From Burkholderiales bacterium (lineage in GTDB: Bacteria > Pseudomonadota > Gammaproteobacteria > Burkholderiales > Burkholderiaceae_D): a stretch of DNA of 64,000 nt. Under the pieces are notes generated by a model. It made no database searches. It worked only from the letters and a program-made list of their open reading frames with translations, and was not told where the DNA came from. A program made the position numbers and the translations under genes. Shown one piece after another: positions 54,402-64,000 of this stretch. Where the stretch lies: contig JACPWS010000021.1 of assembly GCA_016196925.1 (NCBI GenBank), positions 1 through 64,000 of the forward strand, written 5' to 3'. Each line of letters starts with the position of its first letter. The stretch's first letter is position 1.

Positions 54402-57161
54402 ATGTCATTCCTGACCAAGATATTCGGCAGCCGCAACCAGCGGCTTTTGAAGCAATACCAAAAGACCGTGCGTGAGATCAACGCACTGGAAACCCAGCTG
54501 GAGACCTTGACTGACGACGCTTTGCAAGCCAAGACCGCCGAGTTCAAGGCGCGCGTGGCAAACGGAGAGGCGCTCGACAACCTACTGGTGGAAGCGTTTG
54601 CGGTCTGCCGCGAAGCGAGCAAGCGCGTGCTGAAGATGCGCCATTTCGATGTACAGCTGATAGGCGGGATGGTGCTGCATTACGGTAAGATCGCCGAAAT
54701 GGGCACAGGCGAAGGCAAGACCCTGATGGCAACTCTGCCGACTTACCTGAATGCCTTGTCCGGCCAGGGCGTGCACGTGGTCACCGTGAACGATTACCTG
54801 GCTCAGCGCGATGCCGAATGGATGGGGCAATTATACGGCTGGCTGGGCCTGACGACCGGCGTCAACCTGTCGCAACTCGAGCACGACGCCAAGCAAGTCG
54901 CTTACGGTTCCGATATCACTTACGGCACCAATAACGAATTCGGCTTCGACTACCTGCGCGACAACATGGTGTATGAAGCGAAAGACCGCGTGCAGCGCAG
55001 CCTGAACTTCGCCGTGGTCGATGAAGTCGATTCGATCCTGATCGACGAAGCGCGCACACCGCTGATTATTTCCGGCCAGGCCGAGAACCATACCGAACTG
55101 TATTACAAGATCAACGAAGTGCCGAAACTGCTGACCCTGCAAATCGGCGAAGAAACCCCGGACGGCAAGGGCCAGATCGAGGTTCCCGGCGACTACACCA
55201 AGGACGAGAAGGCGCATCAGGTCTTGCTGACCGAGGCCGGACACGACAAGGCCGAGCAAATCCTGACCCAGATGGGCTTGCTGCCGGAAGGCGCCTCGCT
55301 GTACGACGCCGCCCACATCAGCCTGATCCACCACCTGTACGCTGCGCTGCGCGCGCATGCGCTGTACTTCAAGGATCAGCACTATGTGGTGCTGAACGAC
55401 GAAATCGTGATCGTCGACGAATTCACCGGCCGCATGATGACCGGCCGCCGCTGGTCGGATGGCTTGCATCAGGCGGTGGAAGCCAAGGAAGGCGTCAAGA
55501 TCCAGAACGAAAACCAGACCCTGGCTTCGATCACTTTCCAGAATTATTTCCGCATGTATAACCGCTTGTCCGGCATGACAGGCACGGCCGATACCGAAGC
55601 CTACGAATTCCAGGAAATCTACGGCCTGGAAACCGTGGTGATACCGCCAAACCGCCCTTCGCAGCGCCAGGACAGGCAAGACCAGGTGTACAAGTCGGCC
55701 GAGGAGAAATACGGCGCGATGTTGAAAGACATCCAGGATTGCTTTGAGCGCGGCCAGCCGGTGCTGGTCGGCACCACCTCGATAGAGAATTCCGAACTGT
55801 TGTCCGGGATTCTGGATAAAGCCAAACTGCCGCATAACGTGTTGAACGCGAAACAGCATGCGCGCGAAGCGGAAATCATCGCCCAGGCCGGTAGTCCGAA
55901 AGCGATCACCATCGCCACCAATATGGCGGGCCGCGGTACCGATATCGTGCTGGGCGGGAATGTCGCCAAGCAGGTGCAGCTGATCGAAGCGAATCCGGCC
56001 TTGGCGGATGCCGACAAGGCAGCGCAGGCGCAAAAGCTGCGCGACGAATGGCAATCGCTGCACGAACAGGTGGTGGCGGCCGGCGGCCTGCATATCGTCG
56101 GCACCGAGCGCCACGAGTCGCGCCGCGTCGACAACCAGCTGCGCGGCCGCTCGGGCCGTCAGGGCGATCCCGGATCTTCGCGTTTCTATCTGTCGCTGGA
56201 CGACACCTTGTTGCGCATCTTTGCCGGCGACCGCGTGCGCGCCATCATGGACAGGCTGAAAATGCCGGAGGGCGAGCCTATTGAAGCCGGCATCGTGTCG
56301 CGTTCTATCGAGTCCGCCCAGCGCAAGGTGGAAGCGCGCAATTTCGACATCCGCAAACAATTGCTGGAATACGACGACGTCGCCAACGACCAGCGCAAAG
56401 TGATTTACCAGCAGCGCAATGAATTGCTGGAAGCGCAAGACATGTCCGAGCTGATCACCTCGCTGCGTTACGGCATGTTCCAGGACGTAGTGCGCGCCCA
56501 TGTACCGGAAGAATCGGTCGAAGAGCAGTGGAATATTCCGGCGCTGGAAGCGGCGCTGGCCAGCGAATGGGCGCTCGACCTGCCATTGACGGCGATGCTG
56601 GCGGCCGAGCACAACCTGAGCGACGAAGACATCCTGGAGCGCGTGCAGCAGGCGGCGACCGAGGCGTATGAGGCTAAAGTCGCTTTGGTCGGCAAGGTAG
56701 CGTTTGCCGGTTTCGAGCGCAGCGTCATGCTGCAGAGCATAGATACGCACTGGCGCGAACATCTGGCCGCACTCGACCACCTGCGCCAGGGCATCCATCT
56801 GCGCGGCTATGCGCAGAAAAACCCGAAACAGGAATACAAGCGCGAAGCGTTCGAACTGTTCGGCCAGATGCTGGACCTGATCAAGAATGAAGTGGTCAGA
56901 ACCGTGGTGACGGTGCGCATACAGTCGCGCGAAGAAATCGCGGCGGCCGAAGAGCAAATGGCGCAATCGCAAGTCGAGAACGTGCATTATCAACATGCCG
57001 ATTTCAATGCGAATGCCTCGCCGGAAGAGATGCTGGCGCCGACCGCCATGCCCGAAGGGCAACAGCCGGAAATCAGCTATGCGCTGAAAGTCGGCCGTAA
57101 CGATCCTTGCCCTTGCGGCAGCGGCAAGAAATTCAAGCAATGCCACGGCAGGCTGGCCTGA
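54402..57161 (+). CDS. secA: preprotein translocase ATPase SecA
   Basis: The 919-residue motor drives export through SecYEG. Walker A is [11 protein letters not shown] (about residue 103), the DEAD-type box [20 protein letters not shown] (about 208-227), and the motif VI region [14 protein letters not shown]. The C-terminal zinc-binding tail [14 protein letters not shown], which binds SecB, is intact. No secM-like gene is seen upstream; a strong terminator follows. Confidence 0.97.
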   Translation: MSFLTKIFGSRNQRLLKQYQKTVREINALETQLETLTDDALQAKTAEFKARVANGEALDNLLVEAFAVCREASKRVLKMRHFDVQLIGGMVLHYGKIAEMGTGEGKTLMATLPTYLNALSGQGVHVVTVNDYLAQRDAEWMGQLYGWLGLTTGVNLSQLEHDAKQVAYGSDITYGTNNEFGFDYLRDNMVYEAKDRVQRSLNFAVVDEVDSILIDEARTPLIISGQAENHTELYYKINEVPKLLTLQIGEETPDGKGQIEVPGDYTKDEKAHQVLLTEAGHDKAEQILTQMGLLPEGASLYDAAHISLIHHLYAALRAHALYFKDQHYVVLNDEIVIVDEFTGRMMTGRRWSDGLHQAVEAKEGVKIQNENQTLASITFQNYFRMYNRLSGMTGTADTEAYEFQEIYGLETVVIPPNRPSQRQDRQDQVYKSAEEKYGAMLKDIQDCFERGQPVLVGTTSIENSELLSGILDKAKLPHNVLNAKQHAREAEIIAQAGSPKAITIATNMAGRGTDIVLGGNVAKQVQLIEANPALADADKAAQAQKLRDEWQSLHEQVVAAGGLHIVGTERHESRRVDNQLRGRSGRQGDPGSSRFYLSLDDTLLRIFAGDRVRAIMDRLKMPEGEPIEAGIVSRSIESAQRKVEARNFDIRKQLLEYDDVANDQRKVIYQQRNELLEAQDMSELITSLRYGMFQDVVRAHVPEESVEEQWNIPALEAALASEWALDLPLTAMLAAEHNLSDEDILERVQQAATEAYEAKVALVGKVAFAGFERSVMLQSIDTHWREHLAALDHLRQGIHLRGYAQKNPKQEYKREAFELFGQMLDLIKNEVVRTVVTVRIQSREEIAAAEEQMAQSQVENVHYQHADFNANASPEEMLAPTAMPEGQQPEISYALKVGRNDPCPCGSGKKFKQCHGRLA

Positions 57162-57176
57162 GCCGGTTTTGATGTT

Positions 57177-57215
57177 GCAAGAAAAAAGGACGGATTTTCC
57201 GTCCTTTTTTCTTGC
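57177..57215 (+). terminator. secA terminator
   Basis: GCAAGAAAAAAGGACGG pairs with CCGTCCTTTTTTCTTGC around a short loop. Confidence 0.88.
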
Positions 57216-57295
57216 CGCGAGGCGCAGTTGCTCGCTTCGCACCGTAAAAAAATGTCCTACAATGTCGGCTTGATTTCATCGCAAGGATATTTATC

Positions 57296-58534
57296 ATGGC
57301 CGTCAATTCCCCTATTCCCGTCGCCGCCGACCTGAAGCCGGTCGCCGGCATCCGTCTTGGCCATGCCGAGGCCGGCATACGCAAGCCCGACCGCAAGGAT
57401 GTGCTGGTCATGGAGTTGGCGCCGACCGCGACGGTGGCAGGCGTGTTCACCACCAATCGCTTTTGCGCGGCCCCGGTACAAGTCTGCAAGGCGCATCTGG
57501 AAGGTTTGCACATGGCGTCCGGCCCGATACGCGCGCTGGTGGTGAATACCGGCAATGCCAATGCCGGCACCGGCGATGCCGGACTGGCGGCCGCCAATGC
57601 CACCTGCGCCGCGCTGGCCGAATTGCTCGGTTGCGAGGCGGCGCAAATCCTGCCGTTTTCTACCGGCGTGATCCTCGAGCAATTGCCGGTGGAGCGCCTG
57701 GTAGCCGGTTTGCCGCAAGCCATCGCTAATTTGCAGGAAGATAACTGGTTCAACGCCGCGCTCGCCATCATGACCACCGATACCCAGCCCAAGGCAGCCT
57801 CGGCTACGGTCGTGATCAATGGTCAGACCGTGCAAATGACCGGCATCAGCAAGGGCGCCGGCATGATCAAGCCGAATATGGCGACCATGCTCGGCTATCT
57901 GGCGCTCGACGCCAAAGTCGCGCAGCCTGTGCTCGATCATCTGGTGAAACAGACGGCCGATAAATCGTTTAACTGCATCACGATAGACGGCGACACCTCG
58001 ACCAACGACTCCTTCATGCTGATCGCCACCGGCGCTTCCGATCTGGAAATCAACGAGATCGACACGCCCGAATATGCGGCGCTGGCGGCAGCGGTGATTG
58101 CGCTGGCGCAGAAGCTGGCGCACATGATCATCCGCGACGGCGAAGGCGCCACCAAGTTCATTACGATCGCGGTGGAAGAGGGGCGCGACGTCGAAGAGTG
58201 CCGCAAGATCGCTTATTCGATCGCCCATTCGCCGCTGGTGAAAACGGCCTTCTTTGCCTCCGATCCGAATCTCGGTCGCATCCTGGCCGCGATCGGCTAT
58301 GCCGGCGTAGACGATCTCGATGTCGGCAAGCTGAACCTGTATCTGGACGACGTCTGGGTCGCCAAGCACGGCGGGCGCAACCCCGATTACCGCGAAGAAG
58401 ACGGCCAGCGCGTGATGCAGCAAAGCGAAATCACGATACGCGTCAAGCTGGCGCGCGGCGCCGCGGCGGCTACCGTCTGGACTTGCGATCTGTCGCACGA
58501 CTATGTGTCGATTAACGCCGATTATCGTTCTTAA
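57296..58534 (+). CDS. argJ: glutamate N-acetyltransferase/amino-acid N-acetyltransferase
   Basis: The 412-residue enzyme makes N-acetylglutamate and recycles the acetyl group from N-acetylornithine in arginine synthesis. It self-cleaves before the Thr in [13 protein letters not shown] (near residue 194), which becomes the nucleophile. [11 protein letters not shown] is the other family motif. AAGGATAT precedes ATG 57296. The order secA-argJ-DUF815-mutT is common in Burkholderiales. Confidence 0.96.
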   Translation: MAVNSPIPVAADLKPVAGIRLGHAEAGIRKPDRKDVLVMELAPTATVAGVFTTNRFCAAPVQVCKAHLEGLHMASGPIRALVVNTGNANAGTGDAGLAAANATCAALAELLGCEAAQILPFSTGVILEQLPVERLVAGLPQAIANLQEDNWFNAALAIMTTDTQPKAASATVVINGQTVQMTGISKGAGMIKPNMATMLGYLALDAKVAQPVLDHLVKQTADKSFNCITIDGDTSTNDSFMLIATGASDLEINEIDTPEYAALAAAVIALAQKLAHMIIRDGEGATKFITIAVEEGRDVEECRKIAYSIAHSPLVKTAFFASDPNLGRILAAIGYAGVDDLDVGKLNLYLDDVWVAKHGGRNPDYREEDGQRVMQQSEITIRVKLARGAAAATVWTCDLSHDYVSINADYRS

Positions 58535-58545
58535 GAAGAGAGTTC

Positions 58546-59415
58546 ATGAGCCAGCTAGACCAGTTTTTGTTGCGCGCCGAACATATGCTGAATCGGCTGG
58601 AAAGCATCTTGCCGACCGCAATGCCGGCGCCGGACTGGGCGCTGGGAACGGCGTTCCGCTGGCGCAAACGCGCCGGACTGGCTTATCTGCAAGTCGTCAA
58701 ACATGCCGCCAGCATCGCCTTGGACGATTTGCACAAGATCAGCCAACAAAAGCTGCAGATAGAGCAAAACACGCGCCAGTTCGTCCATGGCAAACCGGCC
58801 AATAACGTTTTGCTGACCGGCGCGCGCGGCACCGGGAAATCCTCGCTGATCAAGGCTTGCCTGAACCAGTACGCGGATCAGGGTTTGCGCCTGATCGAGG
58901 TCGATAAATGCGATCTGGCCGATTTGCCGGACATCGTCGACCTGGTGGCGGAGCGGCCCGAGCGCTTCATCATCTTTTGCGACGATCTCTCGTTCGAAGA
59001 GGGCGAGCCCGGTTATAAAGCGCTGAAAGTGGCGTTGGACGGCAGCATCGCCACGCAGACCGAGAATGTGCTGATTTACGCGACTTCCAACCGTCGCCAC
59101 TTGCTGCCGGAAAAAATGTCGGATAACGCCGCCTACACCCATGGCGACGATGGCGACTTGCATCCGGGCGAAACCGTTGAGGAAAAAATCTCGCTGTCGG
59201 AACGTTTCGGTCTATGGCTCTCGTTTTATCCATTCCGGCAAGACGATTATCTGGAGATCGTGGCGCACTGGTTGGCCAGCCTCGGTTGCGATATCGGCCA
59301 GATCGCGGCGGCCCGCGACGATGCCTTGCGCTGGGCACTGCAGCGCGGCTCGCGTTCCGGCCGCGTCGCCTGGCAGTTTGCCCGCGATTACGCCGGCCGT
59401 CTGGCGGAAGGTTGA
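58546..59415 (+). CDS. DUF815 family ATPase
   Basis: The 289-residue AAA+-like protein has Walker A LLTGARGTGKSSLIKA (about residues 89-104) and a Walker B-like FIIFCDDLSFEEGE (about 139-152), then the sensor ATSNRRHLLPEKM. The function is unknown. It starts 11 bases after argJ and its stop nearly touches the mutT start, so the three form an operon. Confidence 0.9.
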   Translation: MSQLDQFLLRAEHMLNRLESILPTAMPAPDWALGTAFRWRKRAGLAYLQVVKHAASIALDDLHKISQQKLQIEQNTRQFVHGKPANNVLLTGARGTGKSSLIKACLNQYADQGLRLIEVDKCDLADLPDIVDLVAERPERFIIFCDDLSFEEGEPGYKALKVALDGSIATQTENVLIYATSNRRHLLPEKMSDNAAYTHGDDGDLHPGETVEEKISLSERFGLWLSFYPFRQDDYLEIVAHWLASLGCDIGQIAAARDDALRWALQRGSRSGRVAWQFARDYAGRLAEG

Positions 59416-59416
59416 G

Positions 59417-59821
59417 ATGAATGCAAAACCTATCGATGTCGCGGTCGGCATCTTGCTGCAGGCGAACGGCGACGTCTTGCTGGGCCAGCGCCCGGCCGGC
59501 AAGCCTTACGCGGGTTACTGGGAATTTCCCGGCGGCAAAGTGGAACCCGGTGAAAGCATACTCGATGCCTTGAAGCGAGAGTTTTTTGAAGAACTCGGCG
59601 TTACCATCTTAAGCGCCGAGCCATGGTGCGGCGTCGAGTACGTGTATCCACATGCGCATGTGCGACTGCATTTCTATATCAGCCGCGATTGGCAGGGCGA
59701 GCCGCAAGGCCTGGAAGGGCAGGCATTTGCCTGGCAGGGCAGCGTCGCTGTTTCCCCCTTGTTGCCGGCCACCATACCGTTGCTGGAGTGGCTAGATATG
59801 TTGCGCCACAGCATAGATTGA
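59417..59821 (+). CDS. mutT: MutT/8-oxo-dGTP diphosphatase family Nudix hydrolase
   Basis: The 134-residue protein has a complete Nudix box, GGKVEPGESILDALKREFFE followed by ELG (residues about 37-59), and the MutT-like ends VAVGILLQANGDVLLGQRP and GYWEFPGG. It likely removes 8-oxo-dGTP. The start ATG 59417 is one base after the DUF815 stop; the longer frame is in the DUF815 gene. Confidence 0.92.
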   Translation: MNAKPIDVAVGILLQANGDVLLGQRPAGKPYAGYWEFPGGKVEPGESILDALKREFFEELGVTILSAEPWCGVEYVYPHAHVRLHFYISRDWQGEPQGLEGQAFAWQGSVAVSPLLPATIPLLEWLDMLRHSID

Positions 59822-59922
59822 TCCTGGGTCTGTACTTTTTCCGCAACCTTCCACGTAGTTTTACGTATTGCCCGATGCTTTTCAGGCTGGAATCATCGTC
59901 CCTTATTTTTCTATATCCACAG

Positions 59923-59959
59923 TGTATTGATTTCAATACACTGTAAGTATTTCAATACA
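59923..59959. promoter_or_regulatory. two TyrR-type boxes upstream of dadX
   Basis: TGTATT-N6-AATACA (59923-59940) and TGTAAG-N6-AATACA (59942-59959) follow each other with 19 bases from start to start. Both fit the TyrR box TGTAAA-N6-TTTACA in length and in the invariant G and C. They lie about 165 bases before a sigma-54 promoter, the usual distance for an enhancer-binding protein. A tyrR-type gene is three genes downstream. Confidence 0.6.
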
Positions 59960-60072
59960 TCGTTCATTTTCCTTTACGTCATAGAAGTGATACTCTAGAT
60001 TTTTTGCCGAACTTAAACATCGTGTGTATGAAATTTGATACAGGGTTTTATCCGTTTTCGACGAAAATTTTA

Positions 60073-60085
60073 TAAGCTATTGATT
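60073..60085 (-). promoter_or_regulatory. IHF-like site
   Basis: The minus strand reads AATCAATAGCTTA, a full match to the IHF consensus WATCAA-N4-TTR, between the TyrR-type boxes and the sigma-54 promoter. Confidence 0.5.
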
Positions 60086-60103
60086 TTGTTTAATAAAATT
60101 TTG

Positions 60104-60119
60104 TGGCATGCCGATTGCT
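60104..60119 (+). promoter_or_regulatory. sigma-54 promoter of the dad operon
   Basis: TGGCATG-CCGA-TTGCT matches the -24/-12 consensus TGGCACG-N4-TTGCW at all but one base, with the required 12-base GG to GC spacing. Predicted transcription start is near 60130, about 34 bases before dadX. Confidence 0.65.
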
Positions 60120-60163
60120 ATAACTAATCGCAAATTCCCTTTAAGCGATGGAGTGTTGAAACT

Positions 60164-61288
60164 ATGCAACAAATGGCTGGACGCGCTGGAGCTGTGCTGC
60201 GTATCGATCTGCAGGCAGTCAGAAATAATTACCGCTTGCTTCGCAGTAAGCTCGGCGCCGCGCAATGTGGCGCGGCGGTCAAGGCGGATGCCTATGGACT
60301 GGGGGCGGTACCGGTGTCCAGGGCTTTGCTGGAAGAGGGGTGCCGGCATTTTTTCGTCGCTCATCTGGATGAGGCGATCGCACTGCGCCCGCATTTGCCG
60401 GATCAGGCCGCCATTTATGTCATGCACGGCTCGCCGCTCGGTTATGAAGCCGAATTTCTCGAACATCGTTGCATTCCGGTCTTGAACAGCGCAGCGCAGA
60501 TACTTGCCTGGCGCGCCTTGGCGGAACAAAAACAGCAAGCCTTGCCGGCGATCATACAACTCGATAGCGGGATGTCGCGCATGGGTTTGTCATCCGAGGA
60601 AGTGCAGACCTGGCTGGCCGAGCCCGGCTATATCCGCGGCATAGACTTGCAATACCTGATGAGCCATCTCGCATGCGCCGAGGATCAGGCCCATCCTATG
60701 AACCGTCATCAGTTGCAGACGTTTAAGGCATTGCGGGCGCAGTTGCCAGGTTGCGGCGCCAGCCTCGCCAATTCTTCCGGTATTTTCCTCGGCAGCGATT
60801 TCCATTTCGACCTGGCGCGGCCGGGCGCCGCCTTGTACGGCGTGGCGCCGGTCGCCGGCCAGCCGAATCCCATGCAGGCGGTGGTGCATTTGCAGGGGCG
60901 CGTCATACAGACGCGTGAAATATTTCCCGGTACCGGCGTCGGCTACGGCCTGACCTGGCGCAGCCAGCAGCTCAGCCGCATTGCGACGGTGGCGGTAGGT
61001 TATGCCGACGGCTGGATGCGCAGCCTCAGCAATCGCGGCCTGGTGCAGATCGCGGGGCAGACGGTGCATATGGTCGGGAATGTATCGATGGACACGATCA
61101 CGCTCGACGTCAGCCAGGTCGCTATCGAGCATTTGCAGCCGGGTGCGCTGGTCGATCTGATTTCCGACACGAATACCGTCGATCAGGTGGCGGCAAAGGC
61201 CAAAACGATAGCTTACGAAATCCTGACCAGCCTGGGCATGCGCTACCAGCGCGAGTATTTGGGTCAGACCGAACATACAACAGCTTAA
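60164..61288 (+). CDS. dadX: catabolic alanine racemase
   Basis: The 374-residue PLP enzyme converts L- to D-alanine. The PLP lysine lies in [12 protein letters not shown] (about residue 40) and the catalytic tyrosine in [10 protein letters not shown] (about residue 262). Its neighbour dadA, which oxidises D-alanine, shows it is the catabolic form rather than the biosynthetic Alr. Start ATG 60164 follows GATGGAGTG. Confidence 0.93.
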   Translation: MQQMAGRAGAVLRIDLQAVRNNYRLLRSKLGAAQCGAAVKADAYGLGAVPVSRALLEEGCRHFFVAHLDEAIALRPHLPDQAAIYVMHGSPLGYEAEFLEHRCIPVLNSAAQILAWRALAEQKQQALPAIIQLDSGMSRMGLSSEEVQTWLAEPGYIRGIDLQYLMSHLACAEDQAHPMNRHQLQTFKALRAQLPGCGASLANSSGIFLGSDFHFDLARPGAALYGVAPVAGQPNPMQAVVHLQGRVIQTREIFPGTGVGYGLTWRSQQLSRIATVAVGYADGWMRSLSNRGLVQIAGQTVHMVGNVSMDTITLDVSQVAIEHLQPGALVDLISDTNTVDQVAAKAKTIAYEILTSLGMRYQREYLGQTEHTTA

Positions 61289-61310
61289 TTCAGCATCAAG
61301 GGGGAGTATA

Positions 61311-62603
61311 ATGAAGGTAGTCATACTGGGCGCAGGGGTCATCGGTACCGCATCGGCCTATTATCTGGCCAGGGCAGGGCATGAAGTCACGGTGCTGGAG
61401 CGCCAGCCGGCCGCCGGCCTGGAAACCAGTTACGCCAACGCCGGCGAAGTTTCGCCCGGCTATTCGGCGCCGTGGGCCGGCCCCGGTGTGCCTTTGAAGG
61501 CGATCAAGTGGCTGATGATGCAACACAGCCCGCTGGCGATACGCCCGAGCCTCGATCCCGTCATGTGGCGCTGGATGATGCAGATGCTGATGAATTGCAC
61601 CAGCGAGCGTTACGAAGTGAATAAAGGACGTATGCTGCGCATGGCGGAATACAGCCGCGACGTGCTGCAGCAGTTGCGCGAAGATACCGGCATCCACTAT
61701 GACGAGCGCACCCAGGGTACCCTGCAGCTATTCCGCAATCAGCAGCAAGTCGATGCGTCGGCGGCCGACATCGCGATTTTGCAGCGTTACGGCGTGCCGT
61801 ACGAAGTGCTGGACAAGGCCGCCTGCCTGAAGGTGGAGCCGGCGCTGGCTCAGGTGCAGCATAAGTTTGTCGGCGCCTTGCGTCTGCCTGGCGACGAAAC
61901 CGGCGATTGCTTCAAGTTCACGCAAAATCTGGCGCGCCTGGCCGAAGGCTTGGGCGTGCAATTCAAGTACGGGGTGAATATCCAGCGTCTGGTGCGCGAG
62001 GGCGACAGGCTGGAGTCGGTGCTGACTTCCGAAGGCACGTTCAAGGCGGACAGCTTCGTGCTGGCTCTGGGCAGTTATTCGCCTATCTTGCTGCGCGAAC
62101 TCGATATCGAGATCCCGGTTTATCCTATCAAAGGCTATTCGCTGACGATACCGATCAGCGATGTGCAGCGCGCACCGGAATCGACGGTCATGGATGAGAC
62201 TTATAAAGTCGCCATTACCCGTCTCGGTGACCGTATTCGTGTCGGCGGCACGGCCGAAATCACAGGATACAACCTCGACCTGCGCGCCGACCGCCGCGCC
62301 ACGCTGGAGCATTCTGTCACCGACCTGTTCCCCGGCAGCGGCGATGTCGGCCAGGCGGAATTCTGGACCGGCCTGCGCCCGATGACGCCGGATGGCACTC
62401 CGGTGCTCGGCCCTACACCGTACCGGAATCTGTTTTTGAATACCGGGCATGGCACGCTGGGCTGGACCATGTCTTGCGGTTCCGGCCAATTTATCGCCGA
62501 TGTGGTGTCGGGCAAGCGTCCTGCCATATCCACCGAAGGTTTATTCATGGACCGTTACGGCAGCATCAACCGTCCTATCATTGTTTCCAAGGAGTTGGCA
62601 TGA
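61311..62603 (+). CDS. dadA: D-amino acid dehydrogenase, small subunit type
   Basis: The 430-residue FAD enzyme deaminates D-alanine to pyruvate and passes electrons to the respiratory chain. The FAD-binding start [42 protein letters not shown] and the C-terminal [14 protein letters not shown] match DadA. AAGGGGGAG precedes ATG 61311. Its stop overlaps the next gene (ATGA). Confidence 0.95.
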   Translation: MKVVILGAGVIGTASAYYLARAGHEVTVLERQPAAGLETSYANAGEVSPGYSAPWAGPGVPLKAIKWLMMQHSPLAIRPSLDPVMWRWMMQMLMNCTSERYEVNKGRMLRMAEYSRDVLQQLREDTGIHYDERTQGTLQLFRNQQQVDASAADIAILQRYGVPYEVLDKAACLKVEPALAQVQHKFVGALRLPGDETGDCFKFTQNLARLAEGLGVQFKYGVNIQRLVREGDRLESVLTSEGTFKADSFVLALGSYSPILLRELDIEIPVYPIKGYSLTIPISDVQRAPESTVMDETYKVAITRLGDRIRVGGTAEITGYNLDLRADRRATLEHSVTDLFPGSGDVGQAEFWTGLRPMTPDGTPVLGPTPYRNLFLNTGHGTLGWTMSCGSGQFIADVVSGKRPAISTEGLFMDRYGSINRPIIVSKELA

Positions 62604-63163
62604 ACCAGTTTGAGCAATTACTCTCTTCAACCCAGGTTTTTTCCGATGCCAGCCTGAACGCCCGTTTTTATACCGCGATAGAATTGCTGGCGCAAATCGT
62701 GATGGTCATGCCGCGCACCACCACGGTGGCGACGCTGGCGCAGACTACCGGAAAAACGCCGCGTCTGATTCGTTCCATCCTGGCGACCTTGAGTAAAGAT
62801 GGCTTGGCGAGCCGCGATGCCAAGGAAAAAGATGCCTGGCATTGCCGCGACTGTAACGGCATCATTACCCTGGCCGACGTGTACCGCTGTTTTGTCCGCG
62901 CGGAAGAGCGCGCGCTGGCGAAGGCTGCCGCCGTCGCACAGCAAAAAACTGAGTCCGAGCAGGCCGTGGAAAAACGCGACATCCGCAGCTCCAGCCAACA
63001 AAGCGTCGATCTCTTGATGATGCAGGTAAAAATGACCGTGAATCGCGCGGTACTCCAGCAACTGGAGCAATTCGATCTCGGCCGTTTGCGCGGCCTGGCT
63101 TCCAGCACCGCTTTCCGCCGGCAACATGCGCGGCCACGCGGCTATATTGCCGAACCGTATTAA
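62600..63163 (+). CDS. Rrf2-like transcriptional regulator
   Basis: The 187-residue protein has an N-terminal winged helix ([44 protein letters not shown], about residues 27-75) followed by [19 protein letters not shown], which resembles the Rrf2 family. Cysteines in the CRDC pair could bind a metal or an Fe-S cluster, but the classic three-cysteine IscR set is absent. It is coupled to dadA by an ATGA overlap, so it probably has a role in amino acid catabolism; this is inference. Confidence 0.75.
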   Translation: MNQFEQLLSSTQVFSDASLNARFYTAIELLAQIVMVMPRTTTVATLAQTTGKTPRLIRSILATLSKDGLASRDAKEKDAWHCRDCNGIITLADVYRCFVRAEERALAKAAAVAQQKTESEQAVEKRDIRSSSQQSVDLLMMQVKMTVNRAVLQQLEQFDLGRLRGLASSTAFRRQHARPRGYIAEPY

Positions 63164-63169
63164 TTTTCC

Positions 63170-64000
63170 ATGCGTATCAATATCCAGTTCAAGGATAGGG
63201 TAGGCATCGCCCATGAAATCCTGGCGGTGCTGGCGCGCCGCGGTTTAAATGTGGTCGGGGTCGAAGTCGATCCACCGAATATCTATATCGATAGCCCGGA
63301 ATTGTTGGAATTTATGCTGCCTTCCTTGCAGGAGGATTGTCAGCAAGTGCGCGGCGTCGGCGTCATTAAAGTCATGGACATCATGCCCGGGATCAGGCGC
63401 CGCCTGAATCTCGACACCATGATGGCGGTGATGGAAGACCCGGTGCTGGCGATCGATGCCAGCGGCCGGCTGGTGATCGCCAATGCGGCCGCGGCCGCCG
63501 TGGCGGGCTTGGATGAGGCCAGTTTGTGCCAGAAGAGCCTGAGCCAGGTATTGGACGATGCCGGCATACAGGAAGAACTGATCTGCAGCGGCTTTCGCAT
63601 GCCGACCCGGGAAGTCAACCTGAACGGCGAGCCGTTTTTTATGGATGTGACGCCGGTTTCCGAGCCGCAGGATAGCGATCTGGCGCAATTGGGCAGATCG
63701 GTCGGCGCCGTACTGACTTTGCATGCACCGACCCGTATCGGCGGACGTTTGCACGCACTGCAGCACTCCGAGGGCAGCGGTTTTCATTTCATCATCGGCG
63801 AGTCGGAACAGATACGCGCGCTCAAAACACGCGCAGCCAGAGTGGCGATCGTCGATGCGCCTTTGCTGATTACCGGCGAAACCGGCACCGGCAAGGAATT
63901 GCTGGCGCAAGCCTGTCATGGCGTCAGCGCCCGCAGCAGCGCGCCGTTTCTCGAATTGAATTGCGCCGCCTTGCCGGAAAGCCTGGCCGAAAGCGAGTTG
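63170..64000 (+). CDS. tyrR: TyrR/PhhR family sigma-54-dependent regulator (partial, cut by window end)
   Basis: The visible 277 residues hold an N-terminal ACT domain ([20 protein letters not shown], residues 1-70), a PAS domain (about 85-190: [19 protein letters not shown]) and the start of the AAA+ domain with Walker [13 protein letters not shown] (about residues 234-245). This is the TyrR/PhhR layout. Whether the GAFTGA loop for sigma-54 contact is present lies beyond the window; the sigma-54 promoter upstream of dadX suggests it is. ATG 63170 follows the rrf2-like gene by six bases, so it may belong to the same operon. Confidence 0.9.
   Translation, partial: MRINIQFKDRVGIAHEILAVLARRGLNVVGVEVDPPNIYIDSPELLEFMLPSLQEDCQQVRGVGVIKVMDIMPGIRRRLNLDTMMAVMEDPVLAIDASGRLVIANAAAAAVAGLDEASLCQKSLSQVLDDAGIQEELICSGFRMPTREVNLNGEPFFMDVTPVSEPQDSDLAQLGRSVGAVLTLHAPTRIGGRLHALQHSEGSGFHFIIGESEQIRALKTRAARVAIVDAPLLITGETGTGKELLAQACHGVSARSSAPFLELNCAALPESLAESEL

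Noticed and set aside
54831-57242. 803-codon open frame antisense to secA
   Set aside because: Shadow of secA; repeated His/Arg/Gln composition and no motif.
61301-61310. Third copy of the GGGGGAGTAT repeat before dadA
   Set aside because: Only the half motif matches and it serves as the dadA ribosome-binding site; the other blocks of the element are missing.

Overview
The window reads as chromosome of a betaproteobacterium of the order Burkholderiales, most likely family Oxalobacteraceae (inference from the proteins and gene order: mraZ-to-ftsZ division cluster followed by lpxC, dciA, an M23 peptidase, secA, argJ, a DUF815 ATPase and mutT; a TetR-led beta-oxidation cluster; a dadX-dadA-tyrR locus). 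The host DNA is GC-rich and codes densely. The stretch from about 24.5 to 32.9 kb is visibly more AT-rich and is a foreign Mu-like element.

Layout. 0-9.4 kb: a tail of an upstream gene, a sodium:solute symporter, an FmdB-type zinc ribbon protein, a DUF502 membrane protein, aspS, an SDR enzyme divergent from a DMT exporter, nudB, and a YbhP-ClsB pair. 9.8-18.6 kb: hslR, then a TetR regulator with a recognisable promoter/operator leading a fatty-acid beta-oxidation cluster (acyl-CoA dehydrogenase, bifunctional hydroxyacyl-CoA dehydrogenase/hydratase, thiolase, alpha/beta hydrolase, enoyl-CoA hydratase). 18.7-24.4 kb: a ThDP enzyme on the minus strand, the RNase P RNA gene, and a large GGDEF/EAL sensor protein. 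24.5-32.9 kb: a defective Mu-like transposable prophage that has kept its repressor, Ner-like protein, MuA transposase, MuB ATPase, GemA, Mor activator and a shortened gpI protease, but no head or tail genes. 33.0-50.4 kb: the complete dcw (division and cell wall) operon with a promoter overlapped by MraZ boxes. 50.5-59.8 kb: peroxiredoxin, GNAT, lpxC, dciA, M23 peptidase, secA, argJ, DUF815 ATPase, mutT. 59.9-64 kb: dadX-dadA-rrf2-tyrR (tyrR cut by the window end).

Points that stand out: (1) a 37-codon ORF wedged between murG and murC with ATGA overlaps on both sides, whose first 14 residues equal the MurC N-terminus while the DNA differs only at seven silent positions; (2) a MuA-type transposase with two N-terminal winged-helix domains, joined by a linker coded by a cluster of GGTCGGCAATT-type direct and inverted repeats; (3) a two-ended mini-Mu with terminal ATTTRCCGGAAATT inverted repeats; (4) an upstream region of dadX with two TyrR-type boxes, an IHF site and a sigma-54 promoter in the textbook order, beside tyrR itself; (5) several short dispersed palindromic elements, including one with an 8-bp flanking duplication and a pair of copies of an about 80-nt element carrying an ATACT-N7-AGTAT dyad.
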